A stretch of DNA of 64,000 bases from Micromonospora kangleipakensis (lineage in GTDB: Bacteria; Actinomycetota; Actinomycetes; Mycobacteriales; Micromonosporaceae): the NCBI RefSeq assembly GCF_004217615.1, contig NZ_SHLD01000001.1:4774001-4838000 (forward strand). The letters run 5' to 3'. Below are positions 16,376 to 26,334 of this stretch, piece by piece. A model generated the notes under the pieces. The model saw nothing but the letters and a program-made list of their open reading frames with translations. It had not been told where the DNA came from and ran no database searches. The first letter of the stretch is position 1; every line of letters begins with the position of its first letter. A program made the position numbers and the translations under genes.

Positions 16376-18649
16376 TCAGGGCAGGGCAATGCCGCGTACG
16401 ACGCCGGACTGGTCGCCGCTGACCAGCAGGTCATCGACGACGACCGGCGTGCTGAAGGTGTTGGCCGTAGTGAGCGCGACGCGATGGGTGACCTCGCCGC
16501 TGGCCAGCGCCAGACCGACGAGCTGGCCGGTGGCAGTTGGCACCCAGATGGTGTTCCCCCTGACCACGGGACCGGCGTTGAAAACCCGCAGCCCGAGCTG
16601 GGTCAGCCACGCCTGCGCTCCGGTGAGCGGGTCGACGCGCCGGGCTCGGCCGAACTCGTCGATGAGGACCAGCCCGGACGCCGTGACAACCGGCGGCGCG
16701 TATGCGAACCCGCCGGACACCCGCCAGCGCTGCGCGCCGGTCGCCCGATCCAGGGCGTGCGCGTTGCTGACGGTGGAGACCAGCACCAGCCCGCCGGGAA
16801 GCAAAGTGACGACGTTGTCCCACGGACCGTAGATGAGCCGCTGGTACGGCGTGGTCCGGGTATTGGTGGCGTACGACCACAGCTCGTGACCGGTGGCGGC
16901 GTCGAACGCGTACGCCTTGCCGTCGCCACTGCCGGCGTACACCCGCTCCCCGTCGCAGGCCACCCGGCCGGCGAAGAAGCCGTGCAGGTCAGCCGTCCAC
17001 CGGACCCGCCCCGTGGCCGCCTCGAGTGCGTACAGCGTGAACCCGGCGGTGAACAGAACGGTCTCGACTCCGCCGATGATCGCCACCAGCGGGTTGCTCA
17101 GCACCGGCTCCTCGGTGCGGTGCCGCCACCTCGGCGCACCGTCGCGGGTGTCCAGCGCATACAGGTGGTGGTCGGTGGATCCGATCAGGACGGTACGACC
17201 GTCGCCGGTGAACGCGGAGCCCCGGTAGGTCCCGCCGAGCCGGGTACGCCACGCCGTTCGCGGCGCTGGATGATTCCGGAACGCCTGCTCGTCGGCGTCG
17301 GCCGGACGGCCCACCCGGAACGCCTCGACGTCGCCACCGGTCGAGCCCGCCACGATCAGGTCGCCGTACGCGGCGAGGGCTCCCTGCACACTGCCTGTCA
17401 GCCGCAACCCCCACCGCTCCCGCGGATCCTGGTCGCCGGGGGCGATCTCGAACGCCCGGGTCACTTCGTGCCACGAGCCGTCGGAGCCGGTCACCCGTAC
17501 CTGCAGCCGGTGCGCACCCGGCGGCACCGCGGAGATGTCGACGTTGCCGTCCCACCACTGGTCACCGACGCGCGGCAGATCCGTCCACGCGCTGGTGTCC
17601 CGCCCGCCGTACACGTGCTGCGGGTAGATCCGGGTCTGGACCGCGGCGACCGCGTCCGGCTGGCCGGGCCTTACCCGTACCGCGATCGCCGCCCCCTTCG
17701 GCTGTCCGACCACGGTCGCCGCCGCAGCCACGCCGACACCCGCGTCGGCCACCGGGATCGTGGTCACCTCCCGGCGCTGTTCCGAGCCGTCGGGCGCGAC
17801 GGTCACCTGCCACACCCGCAGGACCGGCAGCCGGTCGACGACCTCCCGCCGGACCCAGTAGTAGTAGGCGTCCTTGGTCGCGTAGGCCGCCACCTGGGTC
17901 AGCTGGTTGATCCGGTCGACTCGCTCGGTGTGGACGTGGCCAGCGAAGATCGCCCGTACTGGGAAGTCGGCCAGCAGGTCCAGCAGCTCGTCCTGATCGT
18001 TCACGTAGTAGTTGGCGCCGCCGATCGGGTAGTGCAGGAACAGCAGGCTCGGCTGCTGCCCGGCCTGGCGCAGGTCGTTCGCGAGCCAGCGCAGGTGGTC
18101 GCGGCCGAAGACGCCGGGCTCCTGCAGCACCTGGGTCGGATCCAGCCCGACCACGTGCAGCCCGGCAACATCGAACGAGTACGGCGTCGGGCCGAAGAGC
18201 CGGTGGTACAGCTCCTTGGCGTGTACGTCCCAGCGCGCCTCGTGGTTGCCGGGCACGTGCCGCAGGCGAGGGCGCAATGCGGGCGGGATGACCGACAGGT
18301 AGGTCTGGAATTCGTCGTCACCGCCGTATTCGGTGATGTCACCGCAGTTCAGCACGAAGTCCGGCGTCGCCTTCTCGATCGCGGCGAAGATCCGACGCAA
18401 CAGCTCCGTACGGGTGGTGTCCGGTGAAGTCGCGTGGGTGTCGGTGACCACCGCGAAGCTGAGCGGCGTACCAGCCCCGCCGTCCGCAACGCCCGTACCG
18501 GCTGCCTCGGCGCTGTCCGGGGCGGCGCTGGCGCCGGAGGCGGAACCGAGCGCCGCCGCGCCGCCCAATGCGGCGGCGGACGCAAGGAGACTCCGCCGGC
18601 CAATGATGGCGATTTCTCCCGACTGGAGGTGCCCTTGGGGATGGCTCAT
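16376..18649 (-). CDS. Tat-exported metallophosphoesterase with PQQ-type beta-propeller
   Basis: 757 residues from the ATG at 18649 (GAGGAG upstream). Residues 14-45 form a twin-arginine signal (GRRSLLASAAALGG). Residues about 60-330 are a calcineurin-like phosphoesterase with the metal ligands in order: VTDTHA, NCGDIT, PGNHEA, LFLHYP and FAGHVH. After a beta-sandwich linker, residues about 430-757 form repeated blades of the type LYALDTRDGAPRWRH and AYAFDAATGHELWSY, as in PQQ/BamB propellers. It is therefore probably a secreted phosphatase, phosphodiesterase or nucleotidase. A second, larger protein with the same domain order lies at 54523-59241. Monocistronic. The substrate is not deducible. 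Confidence 0.85.
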   Translation of the reverse strand: MSHPQGHLQSGEIAIIGRRSLLASAAALGGAAALGSASGASAAPDSAEAAGTGVADGGAGTPLSFAVVTDTHATSPDTTRTELLRRIFAAIEKATPDFVLNCGDITEYGGDDEFQTYLSVIPPALRPRLRHVPGNHEARWDVHAKELYHRLFGPTPYSFDVAGLHVVGLDPTQVLQEPGVFGRDHLRWLANDLRQAGQQPSLLFLHYPIGGANYYVNDQDELLDLLADFPVRAIFAGHVHTERVDRINQLTQVAAYATKDAYYYWVRREVVDRLPVLRVWQVTVAPDGSEQRREVTTIPVADAGVGVAAAATVVGQPKGAAIAVRVRPGQPDAVAAVQTRIYPQHVYGGRDTSAWTDLPRVGDQWWDGNVDISAVPPGAHRLQVRVTGSDGSWHEVTRAFEIAPGDQDPRERWGLRLTGSVQGALAAYGDLIVAGSTGGDVEAFRVGRPADADEQAFRNHPAPRTAWRTRLGGTYRGSAFTGDGRTVLIGSTDHHLYALDTRDGAPRWRHRTEEPVLSNPLVAIIGGVETVLFTAGFTLYALEAATGRVRWTADLHGFFAGRVACDGERVYAGSGDGKAYAFDAATGHELWSYATNTRTTPYQRLIYGPWDNVVTLLPGGLVLVSTVSNAHALDRATGAQRWRVSGGFAYAPPVVTASGLVLIDEFGRARRVDPLTGAQAWLTQLGLRVFNAGPVVRGNTIWVPTATGQLVGLALASGEVTHRVALTTANTFSTPVVVDDLLVSGDQSGVVRGIALP

Positions 18650-18911
18650 GCTCAGCTCCTCGATCGGCTGCTCTGGGTTGATCATGACCGAGGCTAAGGG
18701 GGCGAACAACGTCGCCCACCGCAGAGAAGTGAACAGCGTAGGTCGGTCGGCCAAACGTTGCCCGCGCGCCTCTGTGCAGTGAGTTGGCAGCCGGACCGCA
18801 AGCCCGCGGGCGAACGAAGACGTTCGCCCGCCGTGCCACGTCCAGCCCGCCGCCGGGTCGGATCCCAGCTCGCGATGCCTGCTGTCCGGTACGGGTGGCC
18901 CCTTCGACCGG

Positions 18912-19574
18912 TCAGTTGTCGGGGTCGAAGGCATCGTCGAACTCGAAGGCGGGGTTGGGGACGTCCCGGCCGGGTTCACGCCGTAGCGCTGCCGAGAGCG
19001 GCCGAATACTTCCAGGGTGCCACGGTCAGGGCGGATCATGGCGAACCCGACCTGATCGGGGTTGCCGGCGCTGGCGCGGCGGTCGGGCCGCTGCCACCAG
19101 GTCGTCTCAGGTGACCCGCTACCGCTACGGGGGCCCCGACAGGCGGGGCTGAGGCAGACCGGCCCGGTGGGCGGCCTGCCGCATCCACGTCCGCCGCCGC
19201 GGACCCCACCCGGCAGGCACCACCAGCCGCACATCCTCCACCGGGAAGCCCGCCGCCCGCTATGCCTCGTCGGCGACACGGCGCAGGGTCGCGACGACCA
19301 GGTCCAGCGCGTCGACCTCCGCGCCGGCGACGGTGAGCCGCTGCTCGGCGGAGGGCCCTGGCGCGGGGATGAGCCGGTCTGGCTGGGATACGGCCCCCTG
19401 CCACGATCGCTGCCCGGTCAGCAGGTTCCCGTCCGGGGACAGGAACACCGCGCTGGGCGGCGCGCGCACGCCGTCGAACATCAGCGGTGATCAGCTGCCG
19501 TCGGGCCATGCCACCACCGCGGTGGTGCTGGCGCTACCTCAGTCGATCGCCAGCCCCGCCTCCCCCGCTCGCAT
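18912..19574 (-). pseudogene. Hsp70-family (DnaK-like) pseudogene
   Basis: From an ATG at 19574 the minus strand reads AGLAID-stop-GSASTTAVVAWPDGS-stop-SPLMFDGVRAPPSAVF. This is the ATPase opening of actinobacterial Hsp70-like proteins, in which both stops replace tryptophan (TGG to TGA). A third stop (TAG) follows RRVADEA, before GFPVEDVRLVVPAGWGPRRR. A large internal deletion then leads to VGFAMIRPDRGTLEVFG and an acidic tail FEFDDAFDPDN ending at 18912. The substrate-binding part is mostly missing. Clearly non-functional. Confidence 0.7.
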
Positions 19575-19896
19575 AGACCGCAGGCAAACATGAGGATCAC
19601 CGTCACGTCACCCGCGAATTAATCGATCAACTTCAAGGGATTGGTGCTCGTACGCGGTCAGGGTCGTGAGGCGGCCGCCGGACGGAAACCCGCCGAAGGC
19701 AAAGACCACGCAGCTACGGGCGGTTGCCGAGGTGGGAGCGTGTTGCGCCAACAGCCCTCATCGGCGGTGTCCGGCAAGCCACAATTGTCGTATCAGCCGG
19801 TCCACGGATGACCCGGAGCCGGCGCTCGGGTCCCCGGCCGGTGGGGGCTCATCCAGGGCCATGAACCGAACCGGGCATCCGTCACGGGAGGTCGAC
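19575..19896. other. intergenic with possible Kelch-type fragment
   Basis: No complete gene. The minus strand near 19630-19760 can be read as SCVVFAFGGFPSGGRLTTLT followed by AYEHQS, which resembles a Kelch blade (FGG..L.TLTAYE) but stands alone. It is probably a relic or chance. Confidence 0.3.
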
Positions 19897-20385
19897 ATGA
19901 GCACCCCGCAGGAAGATCAGGGCGGCGCAACGGAGGTCGTCAAGGAGCCGACCACGCTCTTGAAACTCGAGGTCGTCGTCATCCCTGTGGCTGACGTCGA
20001 CCGCGCCCTGCGCTTCTACCAGGGCTTGGGGTGGCGGCTCGATGCGGACTACGAGGCCGGCCCGAAGTTCAGGATCGTGCAACTGACGCCGCCGGGGTCG
20101 GCATGCTCGATCCACCTCGGCCGCGGGCTCACCCCCGCGGCGCCTGGCACTGCCCAGGGCACCTACCTCGTGGTCTCCAACATCGATCAAGCCCGCGCCG
20201 ACCTGATCAGCAGGGGCGTGGAGGTGAGCGAGGTCTACCACAACGTCTACGACACCGGCGACCAAGAACGGGTGGACGGCCCCGCCCCAGACCGTCGCAG
20301 CTACGCCTCATTCGCCTCGTTCACCGACCCGGACGGCAACGGATGGCTGCTGCAGGAGGTCAAGGAGCGGCAACCCGGACGGTGA
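19897..20385 (+). CDS. VOC superfamily (glyoxalase/bleomycin-resistance fold) protein
   Basis: 162 residues from the ATG at 19897, with GGGAGG 6 bases upstream. It shows the VOC beta-alpha-beta modules: LEVVVIPVADVDRALRFYQG, LGWRLDADYE, FTDPDGNGWLLQEV. The terminal Glu and a mid His (SIHLGRG) could be metal ligands. Members act as dioxygenases, isomerases or drug-binding proteins; the specific role is unknown. It is followed 31 bases later by a small gene often seen next to such VOC proteins. Confidence 0.85.
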   Translation: MSTPQEDQGGATEVVKEPTTLLKLEVVVIPVADVDRALRFYQGLGWRLDADYEAGPKFRIVQLTPPGSACSIHLGRGLTPAAPGTAQGTYLVVSNIDQARADLISRGVEVSEVYHNVYDTGDQERVDGPAPDRRSYASFASFTDPDGNGWLLQEVKERQPGR

Positions 20386-20416
20386 CGAGTCCGCACGACC
20401 GAGGAGGTTTTGACTG

Positions 20417-20623
20417 ATGGACGTTGAAGATCTTGCGCAGCTCCTGCATGAGACGGCCGAACACCACGGCTCGTTTGAGGCGATCGCCCCACCGCACGAC
20501 TGGTGGGACTGGTACGCGGCGTACATGCGTGCGCGTGAAAGCGGGAGCCCCCCGGACGATGCCTCCGCGGCCGCCGGGCGCTACATGGCAGAGGTCAAGC
20601 ACGTTGTCGTCTCACCCGTCTGA
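20417..20623 (+). CDS. small conserved protein paired with VOC gene
   Basis: 68 residues. MDVEDLAQLLHETAEHHGSF, APPHDWWDWYAAYM and AAGRYMAEVKHVVV are typical of a short actinobacterial family. GAGGAGG lies upstream of the ATG. Soluble, acidic, rich in aromatic residues. The 31-base gap implies an operon with the VOC protein. Function unknown. Confidence 0.75.
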   Translation: MDVEDLAQLLHETAEHHGSFEAIAPPHDWWDWYAAYMRARESGSPPDDASAAAGRYMAEVKHVVVSPV

Positions 20624-20913
20624 CGCCCGCACCGGTATCTGAACTGAAGAACCTGACGGTGGGCTCTTCTGGCAACAGCCGAGCTCGCCGGCAACCCTGC
20701 GCGCGCGGCTCCCGGTCCATCCCTGCAAAATGCGACGATCCGGTTTGGTGCCGGCCCATGCCGTCCAGGTGCCGGACGGCGGCGCGCCACCATCGTCCCC
20801 GGTCATCGGCCACCACCGCAGAAACCCAACGGCTTCGTCGGCCCTGGTCCTGGCTGACCCCGAAACCGTCGCCTCCGTGCGCTGGCCTCGCCGCATCGGC
20901 GGACGGGCTTGCT

Positions 20914-21190
20914 CTACTTTGCGGCGAGGGCCACGAGATCCGCGTAGCGCACGATCTTCCCGCCCGCGCCCCACGTGCCGTCGGGCCGTTCGTGGATGAG
21001 CACCCAGACGCGCTGCGCGTCGGCGTCGGACAGCCCGGCCGCGTCCAGCACGACGGTCGTCGTTTCGGCGACCAGGCCGGCCTTGCGGCGATCGGACAGC
21101 GCGCCCTGCGGAACGGTGATCTCCACCCGGAACCGGGCGACGTCGTCCCTGCGGTGGCCTGCGCCCCGGCGGGCAGTTCGTGCAGGCGAG
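20914..21190 (-). pseudogene. tautomerase family protein, 5' end lost
   Basis: The minus strand reads FRVEITVPQGALSDRRKAGL, VAETTTVVLDAAGLSDADA, QRVWVLIHERPDGTWG and ends IVRYADLVALAAK. This is the second half of a two-domain 4-oxalocrotonate-tautomerase-like protein. The N-terminal half, including its catalytic proline, is replaced at about 21190 by a transposase fragment. Inactivated by the insertion or a later deletion. Confidence 0.7.
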
Positions 21191-21903
21191 CACGTCATCG
21201 ACGCGCTTGTGCACGGCTCGGGCTACGAACGCATCGCCACCACCCGGTGCTCGGACCGCACCAGGCGCCGGAGCAAGGACTGGGCCGCGGTCGGGATCGG
21301 CGAGAAGGTCCACGCGTTGGCCCTGGCCGCCTACGACCAGATGATCGGCCTGTCGTTGCAGGACCTCAGCGTGGACGGCGCGATTACCAAGGCGCCCTGC
21401 GGCGGCGAGCGGGCCGGGCGCTCGCCGGTGGACCGGGGCAACGGCGGCTTGGAGCGCTCCACCGAGGTCGAAGGCGACGGCATCCCTCTGGCCGTGGTGT
21501 CCGCGCCGGCCAACCGGCATGACTCGCCGCTGCTCCGTCCGACCTGCGAAGCGGCGGCGACACAGGTCGGGCCGATGCCCGAAGGCGCGACCATGCACCT
21601 GGACCGCGCGCCTACGACAACACCCCAACCCGCGACCTGCTCGACGAACTGGGCCTGCACGGCGAGATCGCCCGCAAGGGCGTGCCCGCCCCGATCCAGG
21701 TCGGCAAACGTTGGGTGGTGGAGCGCACGAACTCGTGGATGAACGGCTACGGCAAGATCCGCCGCTGTACCGAACGCGACGCGAAGATCATCGACTTCTA
21801 TCTTTACCTGGCTGCCGCCCTCGTCACCGTACGTCAACTCATCCGCCGTGCCCGAACGCTCTACCGGTGGGACAGCCGCCCCACCACCCGACGCCTCAAG
21901 TGA
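21191..21903 (+). pseudogene. IS5-family transposase, truncated and frameshifted
   Basis: The sequence ALVHGSGYERIATTRCSDRT, DGAITKAPCGGERAGRSPVD, PANRHDSPLL and HLDRA..YDNTPTRDLLDEL is a DDE transposase of the IS5 type. A frameshift near 21608 separates it from VGKRWVVERTNSWMNGYGK, FYLYLAAALVTVRQLIRRA and the stop at 21901. About 30 N-terminal residues are missing at the junction with the tautomerase remnant. No matching terminal repeats were found. Confidence 0.75.
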
Positions 21904-22103
21904 CACCTATTGCCGGTCGCTCTTACTCACCGAGAGGAACGCAGCCGTCAGCGACGGTCGCCTGGCCGTCGAGCTGACGCGGGCGCCTTCTCCGGGTTCA
22001 TGCCCATGCCGCTCGTGCTCGGTTGCCGCGCCCGTCGACTCTCAACGTGTCGGTGACCCGGGCTGCCGGCACCTCGCATCGTCGTCACCCTGTTGGTCGG
22101 CGC

Positions 22104-23049
22104 GTGCCGACCGTGGGCGACCACCTCTCCTACTGGCTTCGCGAGATCGTTCAACCGAACTTGGCACCCGCGACCTACATCTCCTTCGAGGGCTTCGTTC
22201 GGCTCTACATCACCCCTGGTCTGGGGACGAAGCGGCTGGATCGGCTGCAGGTCCGGGATGTCCAGACGTGGATCAACCAGGTGGCGCGTACCTGCCAGCG
22301 CTGTGCGCAAGAGAAGGACATTGCTCGTCCACGCGGAAAGCAACTGTGCTGTGCGACCGGCACATGCTGCCGGGCTGTCCCGTCCGGTAGCACGATCAAG
22401 GGCCTCCGGGCCACTCTTCGTGCGGCCCTCGCCCAGGCAGTCACGGAGGAGCTGGTCACCAAGAACGTGGCGTCCCTGGTCAAACTTCAGGTCCGCCGAA
22501 AGAAGCCCGGGAGGGCGTGGCACAGCGACGAGGCCCGCCAATTCCTGGAAGCTGCCAGGGCAGGCGATGATCCCCTCTACGCGGCCTGGGTGCTGATCCT
22601 GGTTCTCGGACTACGCAGAGGGGAGTTGCTGGGTCTTGGGTGGGACGAGATCGACGAGCGCGCGGGGGAATTGACCGTGCGGTGGCAACTCCAGCGAATC
22701 AGTAACAGACTGCTGCGCCGGGAAACCAAGACCCGAGAATCCGATGCAGTCCTTCCGCTGCCGGATATCTGCCTCACAGCTCTTCGGATGCGCCGGGGCG
22801 GATCAGGCCGCGGACCGGGCTGCCGTCGGCCCTGAGTGGCAGGACTCCCCGCTGGTCTTCACCACCCGCCACGGCACGCCGATCGAACCGCGCAACTTCA
22901 ACCGGGCGTGGGAGCGATGTCGGCGAGCCGGGGTGCGGCGGATCACCGTGCACGATGCCCGCCGGACTTGTGCGAGCTTGCTCGTCGACCTGGACGTGCA
23001 TCCCCGGGTCGCCATGCAGATTCTACGGCACGCCGACTTCTCGATGGCC
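22104..23049 (+). pseudogene. tyrosine recombinase (integrase), truncated both ends and frameshifted
   Basis: VPTVGDHLSYWLREIVQPNL is the core-binding domain; CQRCAQEKD and GKQLCCATGTCC form the cysteine insert typical of actinobacterial integrases. The catalytic domain has Arg in LGLRRGELLGLGW. A frameshift near 22795 precedes FTTRHGTPIEPRNFNRAWER and the HxxR box VHDARRTCASLL. The chain breaks after HADFSMA, before the catalytic tyrosine, at the junction with a sigma factor. The N-terminal arm is absent. Inactive. Confidence 0.75.
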
Positions 23050-23493
23050 CACAGGATCGGAGAGCCGGCCGACGATTTGCTAGCCGAGACGTTCCTGGTC
23101 GCGTTCCGGCGGCGGGCTTCTTACCGGCCAATGCAGCTCGACGTGCGGCCGTGGCTGTTCGGCATCGCCACCAACGTGTTGCACCGGCACGTGCGCCAGG
23201 AGGACCGCCGGTATCGGGCGCTCGCCCGGGCCAGGCTCCTCGAGACCGGCTCGCATGCGGACGACCTGCCCGATGACCGTTTGGATGCCCAGGCACTGCG
23301 GGCCGAGCTCGCCGCGGCACCGGCGGCGCTGAAGCCCGCGGACCGGGACGTGCTGCTGCTGGCCTGGGCCCAACTCTCGTACGCCGAGATCGCCGCCGCG
23401 CTCGACATCCCGATCGGAACCGTGCGCTCGCGGATCAACCGGGCCCGCCGTCTGACCCGCGCCGCGCTGAGTTCGCTACAGGAGGACCGGTGA
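23050..23493 (+). pseudogene. ECF sigma factor lacking its N-terminus, fused in frame to integrase remnant
   Basis: The open frame continues directly from the integrase into RIGEPADDLLAETFLVAFRR (sigma region 2), RPWLFGIATNVLHRHVR, then sigma region 4: LSYAEIAAALDIPIGTVRSR, INRARR. Roughly 30 residues of region 2 are missing. The downstream membrane gene overlaps its stop by four bases (GTGA), the standard sigma/partner coupling. As it stands the sigma part has no start codon of its own and probably cannot work, unless it is translated as an integrase-sigma chimera. Confidence 0.75.
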
Positions 23494-24542
23494 ACGAGAT
23501 CATGTTGTTGGAGACGCACGGGCCAGACGGGCCTGACCTGTCAGACGAGGCGCGGCGCGCCGCCCGTACCAGACTGCTCGCCGAGATCTCGGACGCCTCG
23601 ACCGCCGCGTCGTACTCCGGCTGGCCGTCCCCCCTACTCACCCGGCTTGGCGCGGCCAGGTTTCGCCGCGGGCCGCTCCTCGCTCGTCTGGCCCTCACGG
23701 GGGTGGGGTTGGCCGCGATGGCGGCGACGGCTATCGCGGTCATGCCGGAGGCGCGACAGAACACCACCCGCCCGCCTGTCACGGCAGACGGGTCAACCGG
23801 CACGCACTCGACCTCGCCAGACCGGATCAAGCTGGTCGCCGTGACTGCACCAGAGTTCCCGTACGCGTTGCCGATGCTTGGTAAGCCGTCGTTCACCGCT
23901 GATCCGGGTGGCCCGATCATCGCCGTCTATCTGGCGCCGGACGGTAGCGACGTGGTGCTCACGATCGGCACAGCGCGCGAGGGCCAGCCAATCCGGGGGC
24001 AGCGTGACATCAGCGTGGACGGCCGGCCGGGCCGCATCGTTTCGGTCCCGGACGGCTCGGGCGTGGCCTCCGTCCAGCTGACCTGGGAGCGCCGACCTGG
24101 CGTGTGGGTGATCATCGTCGGCAATGGCCGGCATGCCAGCGCGGAGGCCGTTCTGCAACTCGCCCGGCAGGTGGTGGACCAGCCCCAACGCGTCGGCTTC
24201 AAGGTCACTGTCGGCCTGGTCCCCGACGGTTGGAGACTCGGTGGGTTCAAGGACGGCGGCTCGATCATCTCGTACCGTGACCCGGCCGAGCCGAACCTTG
24301 ACCTGCACGTGCAATGGACGCCGAAGCCGGACACGGGCCGGGATTCCGACGTCGAGGGATTCGAAAAGGCGAATAACGTCACGGTCAACCAGCGGCCGGC
24401 CCGGCTCGTCCAGGCCACGCAGTTCTGGCGGCTGACCGCCACGCTCGCTGACGGATCCGGGTTCACGTTGATGGCGCCGCGCTCGTTCACCATCGACCAG
24501 GTAATCGCCGTCGCCCGAAGCGTCCAGCTGAGCCGTTCGTAG
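23490..24542 (+). CDS. membrane partner of ECF sigma factor (CU044_5270-like)
   Basis: 350 residues from a GTG overlapping the sigma stop. A short cytoplasmic arm (about 1-70) precedes one membrane helix (LARLALTGVGLAAMAATAIA) and a roughly 250-residue exported beta-rich domain with no enzyme motif. The gene order and coupling match actinobacterial ECF sigma factors whose membrane partner acts as anti-sigma factor or surface sensor. With its sigma factor decapitated, this gene may be orphaned. Confidence 0.75.
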   Translation: MNEIMLLETHGPDGPDLSDEARRAARTRLLAEISDASTAASYSGWPSPLLTRLGAARFRRGPLLARLALTGVGLAAMAATAIAVMPEARQNTTRPPVTADGSTGTHSTSPDRIKLVAVTAPEFPYALPMLGKPSFTADPGGPIIAVYLAPDGSDVVLTIGTAREGQPIRGQRDISVDGRPGRIVSVPDGSGVASVQLTWERRPGVWVIIVGNGRHASAEAVLQLARQVVDQPQRVGFKVTVGLVPDGWRLGGFKDGGSIISYRDPAEPNLDLHVQWTPKPDTGRDSDVEGFEKANNVTVNQRPARLVQATQFWRLTATLADGSGFTLMAPRSFTIDQVIAVARSVQLSRS

Positions 24543-24949
24543 GTGGCCTCCATACGACTGCGAGTGCTCCAGAACCCCTTCGTGCACGAACCGACCGTCC
24601 AGACCGAAAGGATGCTTCGATCCAAGTTGGAAGACCGCCTCTGACTTGGACCGGAGCCGGTGGAGCGGGCGAGGGCAATCAACCCGCACCGTCAGTTTGG
24701 AAGGACAAAGATCACGACCGACAAGAACATGGTGGCCAGGTCGAGGGCTGGAAGTCCGCGACCGTTCGTGCCCCCTGGTGACCGTCCGGGGTACTGGCTA
24801 CTGGCACGTGGATGGCACGGTGGCCTACGCCTGAGGCTGTTGCTAATGAGATGGTCGCTGTCAGCCATCGCACCCGGCCGTGAGGATCAGCGGTTCATGC
24901 CGCCGTCGGCGGGGCCCACGCACCGTCAGTCAGACCCTAGGCTGACGCC
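24543..24949. other. intergenic, no gene recognised
   Basis: No frame has both a ribosome site and protein-like composition. A possible short frame ends in GYWHVDGTVAYA at about 24834, without recognisable relatives. The stretch includes an AAGGACAAAG string near 24701 that resembles a ribosome site but leads to no convincing start. Confidence 0.35.
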
Positions 24950-25531
24950 ATGTCGGCGGAGCGTGACGTGATCGATCTGGACGAGTACAACGATCAGCCA
25001 GCCGAGGCAGGCGGCGCCAGCCCCGACCGCCTGATGGCCAGACAGAAGATGGTCCTGCGGCTCGTCGCTGCGTTCGTAGTCGGTGTTGTGCTTGGCGGCG
25101 TCGTTGTCAGCGAGCTGCGCGACTCGCGCCAGCAGCGGGAGCGGAGGTCTTCGATCTCACTCGTGGCCTTCCCTGCATCAGTCGGCAGTGGAGGCTCGGA
25201 CGGTAAGGGCGTCCTCCAAGTAAACGGGCAATTGGTGGTGATCAACGCTGGCCCGGCGCCGATCACGGTTCGTGCGGCCACGGCACAGAGGCATGGTGTC
25301 CTGATCCGTGATACCGGTCAGTCCGCGCCAATACGCCCCGGCGGTACCGCCTGGATCGACGTCAAAGCTCGAATTGAGTGCTCGGTCGAGATCGGGGATG
25401 AGCCGTTGTCGATGCAGTTTTCGGTCGAGACCGAGGGCAAACAGGTCATCAGAGAGGTTACTTACCCTGTCGCCATAGTAGGAACCGTCTGGGACGGTGC
25501 GCCCGATCATCTATGCGAGCAGCGGCGATGA
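24950..25531 (+). CDS. single-pass membrane hypothetical protein
   Basis: 193 residues from an ATG. The acidic N-terminus (about 1-35) is followed by one helix (VLRLVAAFVVGVVLGGVVV) and an outside beta-rich domain containing LQVNGQLVVINAGPAPITVR, an Ig-like strand pattern. Two cysteines (IECSVEI, HLCEQRR) may pair. It resembles in layout the protein at 7734. Function unknown. Confidence 0.7.
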   Translation: MSAERDVIDLDEYNDQPAEAGGASPDRLMARQKMVLRLVAAFVVGVVLGGVVVSELRDSRQQRERRSSISLVAFPASVGSGGSDGKGVLQVNGQLVVINAGPAPITVRAATAQRHGVLIRDTGQSAPIRPGGTAWIDVKARIECSVEIGDEPLSMQFSVETEGKQVIREVTYPVAIVGTVWDGAPDHLCEQRR

Positions 25532-25575
25532 GGCGGGGCGGCTGGCGCTGAAGCGGATCTCCTCGTCGGGCAGTG

Positions 25576-26334
25576 TCAGATCGTCTGGGCGAGTTCGGTA
25601 AACGCCGCGGCGAGCCATGTAGCCAGCGGGGCGTCGATGGCGAGCTCGTAGTGGCCGTGTCGGAGGTTCTGCATGAATGCGTGCCCGGCGATGATCACCT
25701 GCGCTGTCTCGTCCGTTCGTAGTCCGCGCATCGGTCTCAAGCGGTGTTTCCGCTGGCTGTGATCAGCCTCGATCGGATTGTTGGCGTACCGCTCGACGTG
25801 GTGCCACGCCTGCGGGATCAGCTCGCCCAGTCACACCGGGGTAGACCGGCGCGGCGTCGGTGACCACCTCCCCGGGTGTCACCTTCAACGTCGACAGCGC
25901 CGGCGGAAGAACCGCCGGGCCGCGTCGGCGTCGCGACGTGCCGAGACCAGCACCTCGATGACCTGTCCGTACTGGTCGACCGCCCGGTACACGTAGCGCC
26001 ATACCCCGTTGACCTTGACGTAGGTCTCGTCGACGAACCAGCGGTCAGCTGGCGAGTGGCGGCAGAACCGGGCGGCGTCGGCCAGGAGCGGCGTGAACCG
26101 CTGCACCCACCGGTAGACGGTAACGTGATCGGCCTCGACGCCACGTTCGACCAGCAGTTCCTCAACGTCGCGATACGAGAGGTTGAAGTACCAGCGGACC
26201 GCGCCCACGATCACCTCCGCAGGGAAACGGAACCCGACGAACGCCGACTTCGGAGGCAGCCACGGGCCGGGACGGGTCGTGACTTCACCGCTCAAGCCTG
26301 CCTCGATCTTGCCAACGCTCAATGCAACGGTGCC
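25576..26334 (-). mobile_element. IS6-family element, transposase with several frameshifts
   Basis: The outer end carries GGCACCGTTGCATTG (complement at 26320-26334), the IS6-type terminal repeat. The transposase shows FRFPAEVIVGAVRWYFNLSY, VTVYRWVQRFTPLL, the DDE residues in FVDETYVKVNGVWRY and YGQVIEVLVSARRD. A one-base loss near its start, an indel near 25900 and another near 25840 break the frame; a two-residue deletion removes part of RWYLRFNL. The ending LAAAFTELAQTI stops at 25576. No right-hand repeat is visible. It is related to the copies at 42703 and 51552. Confidence 0.75.
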
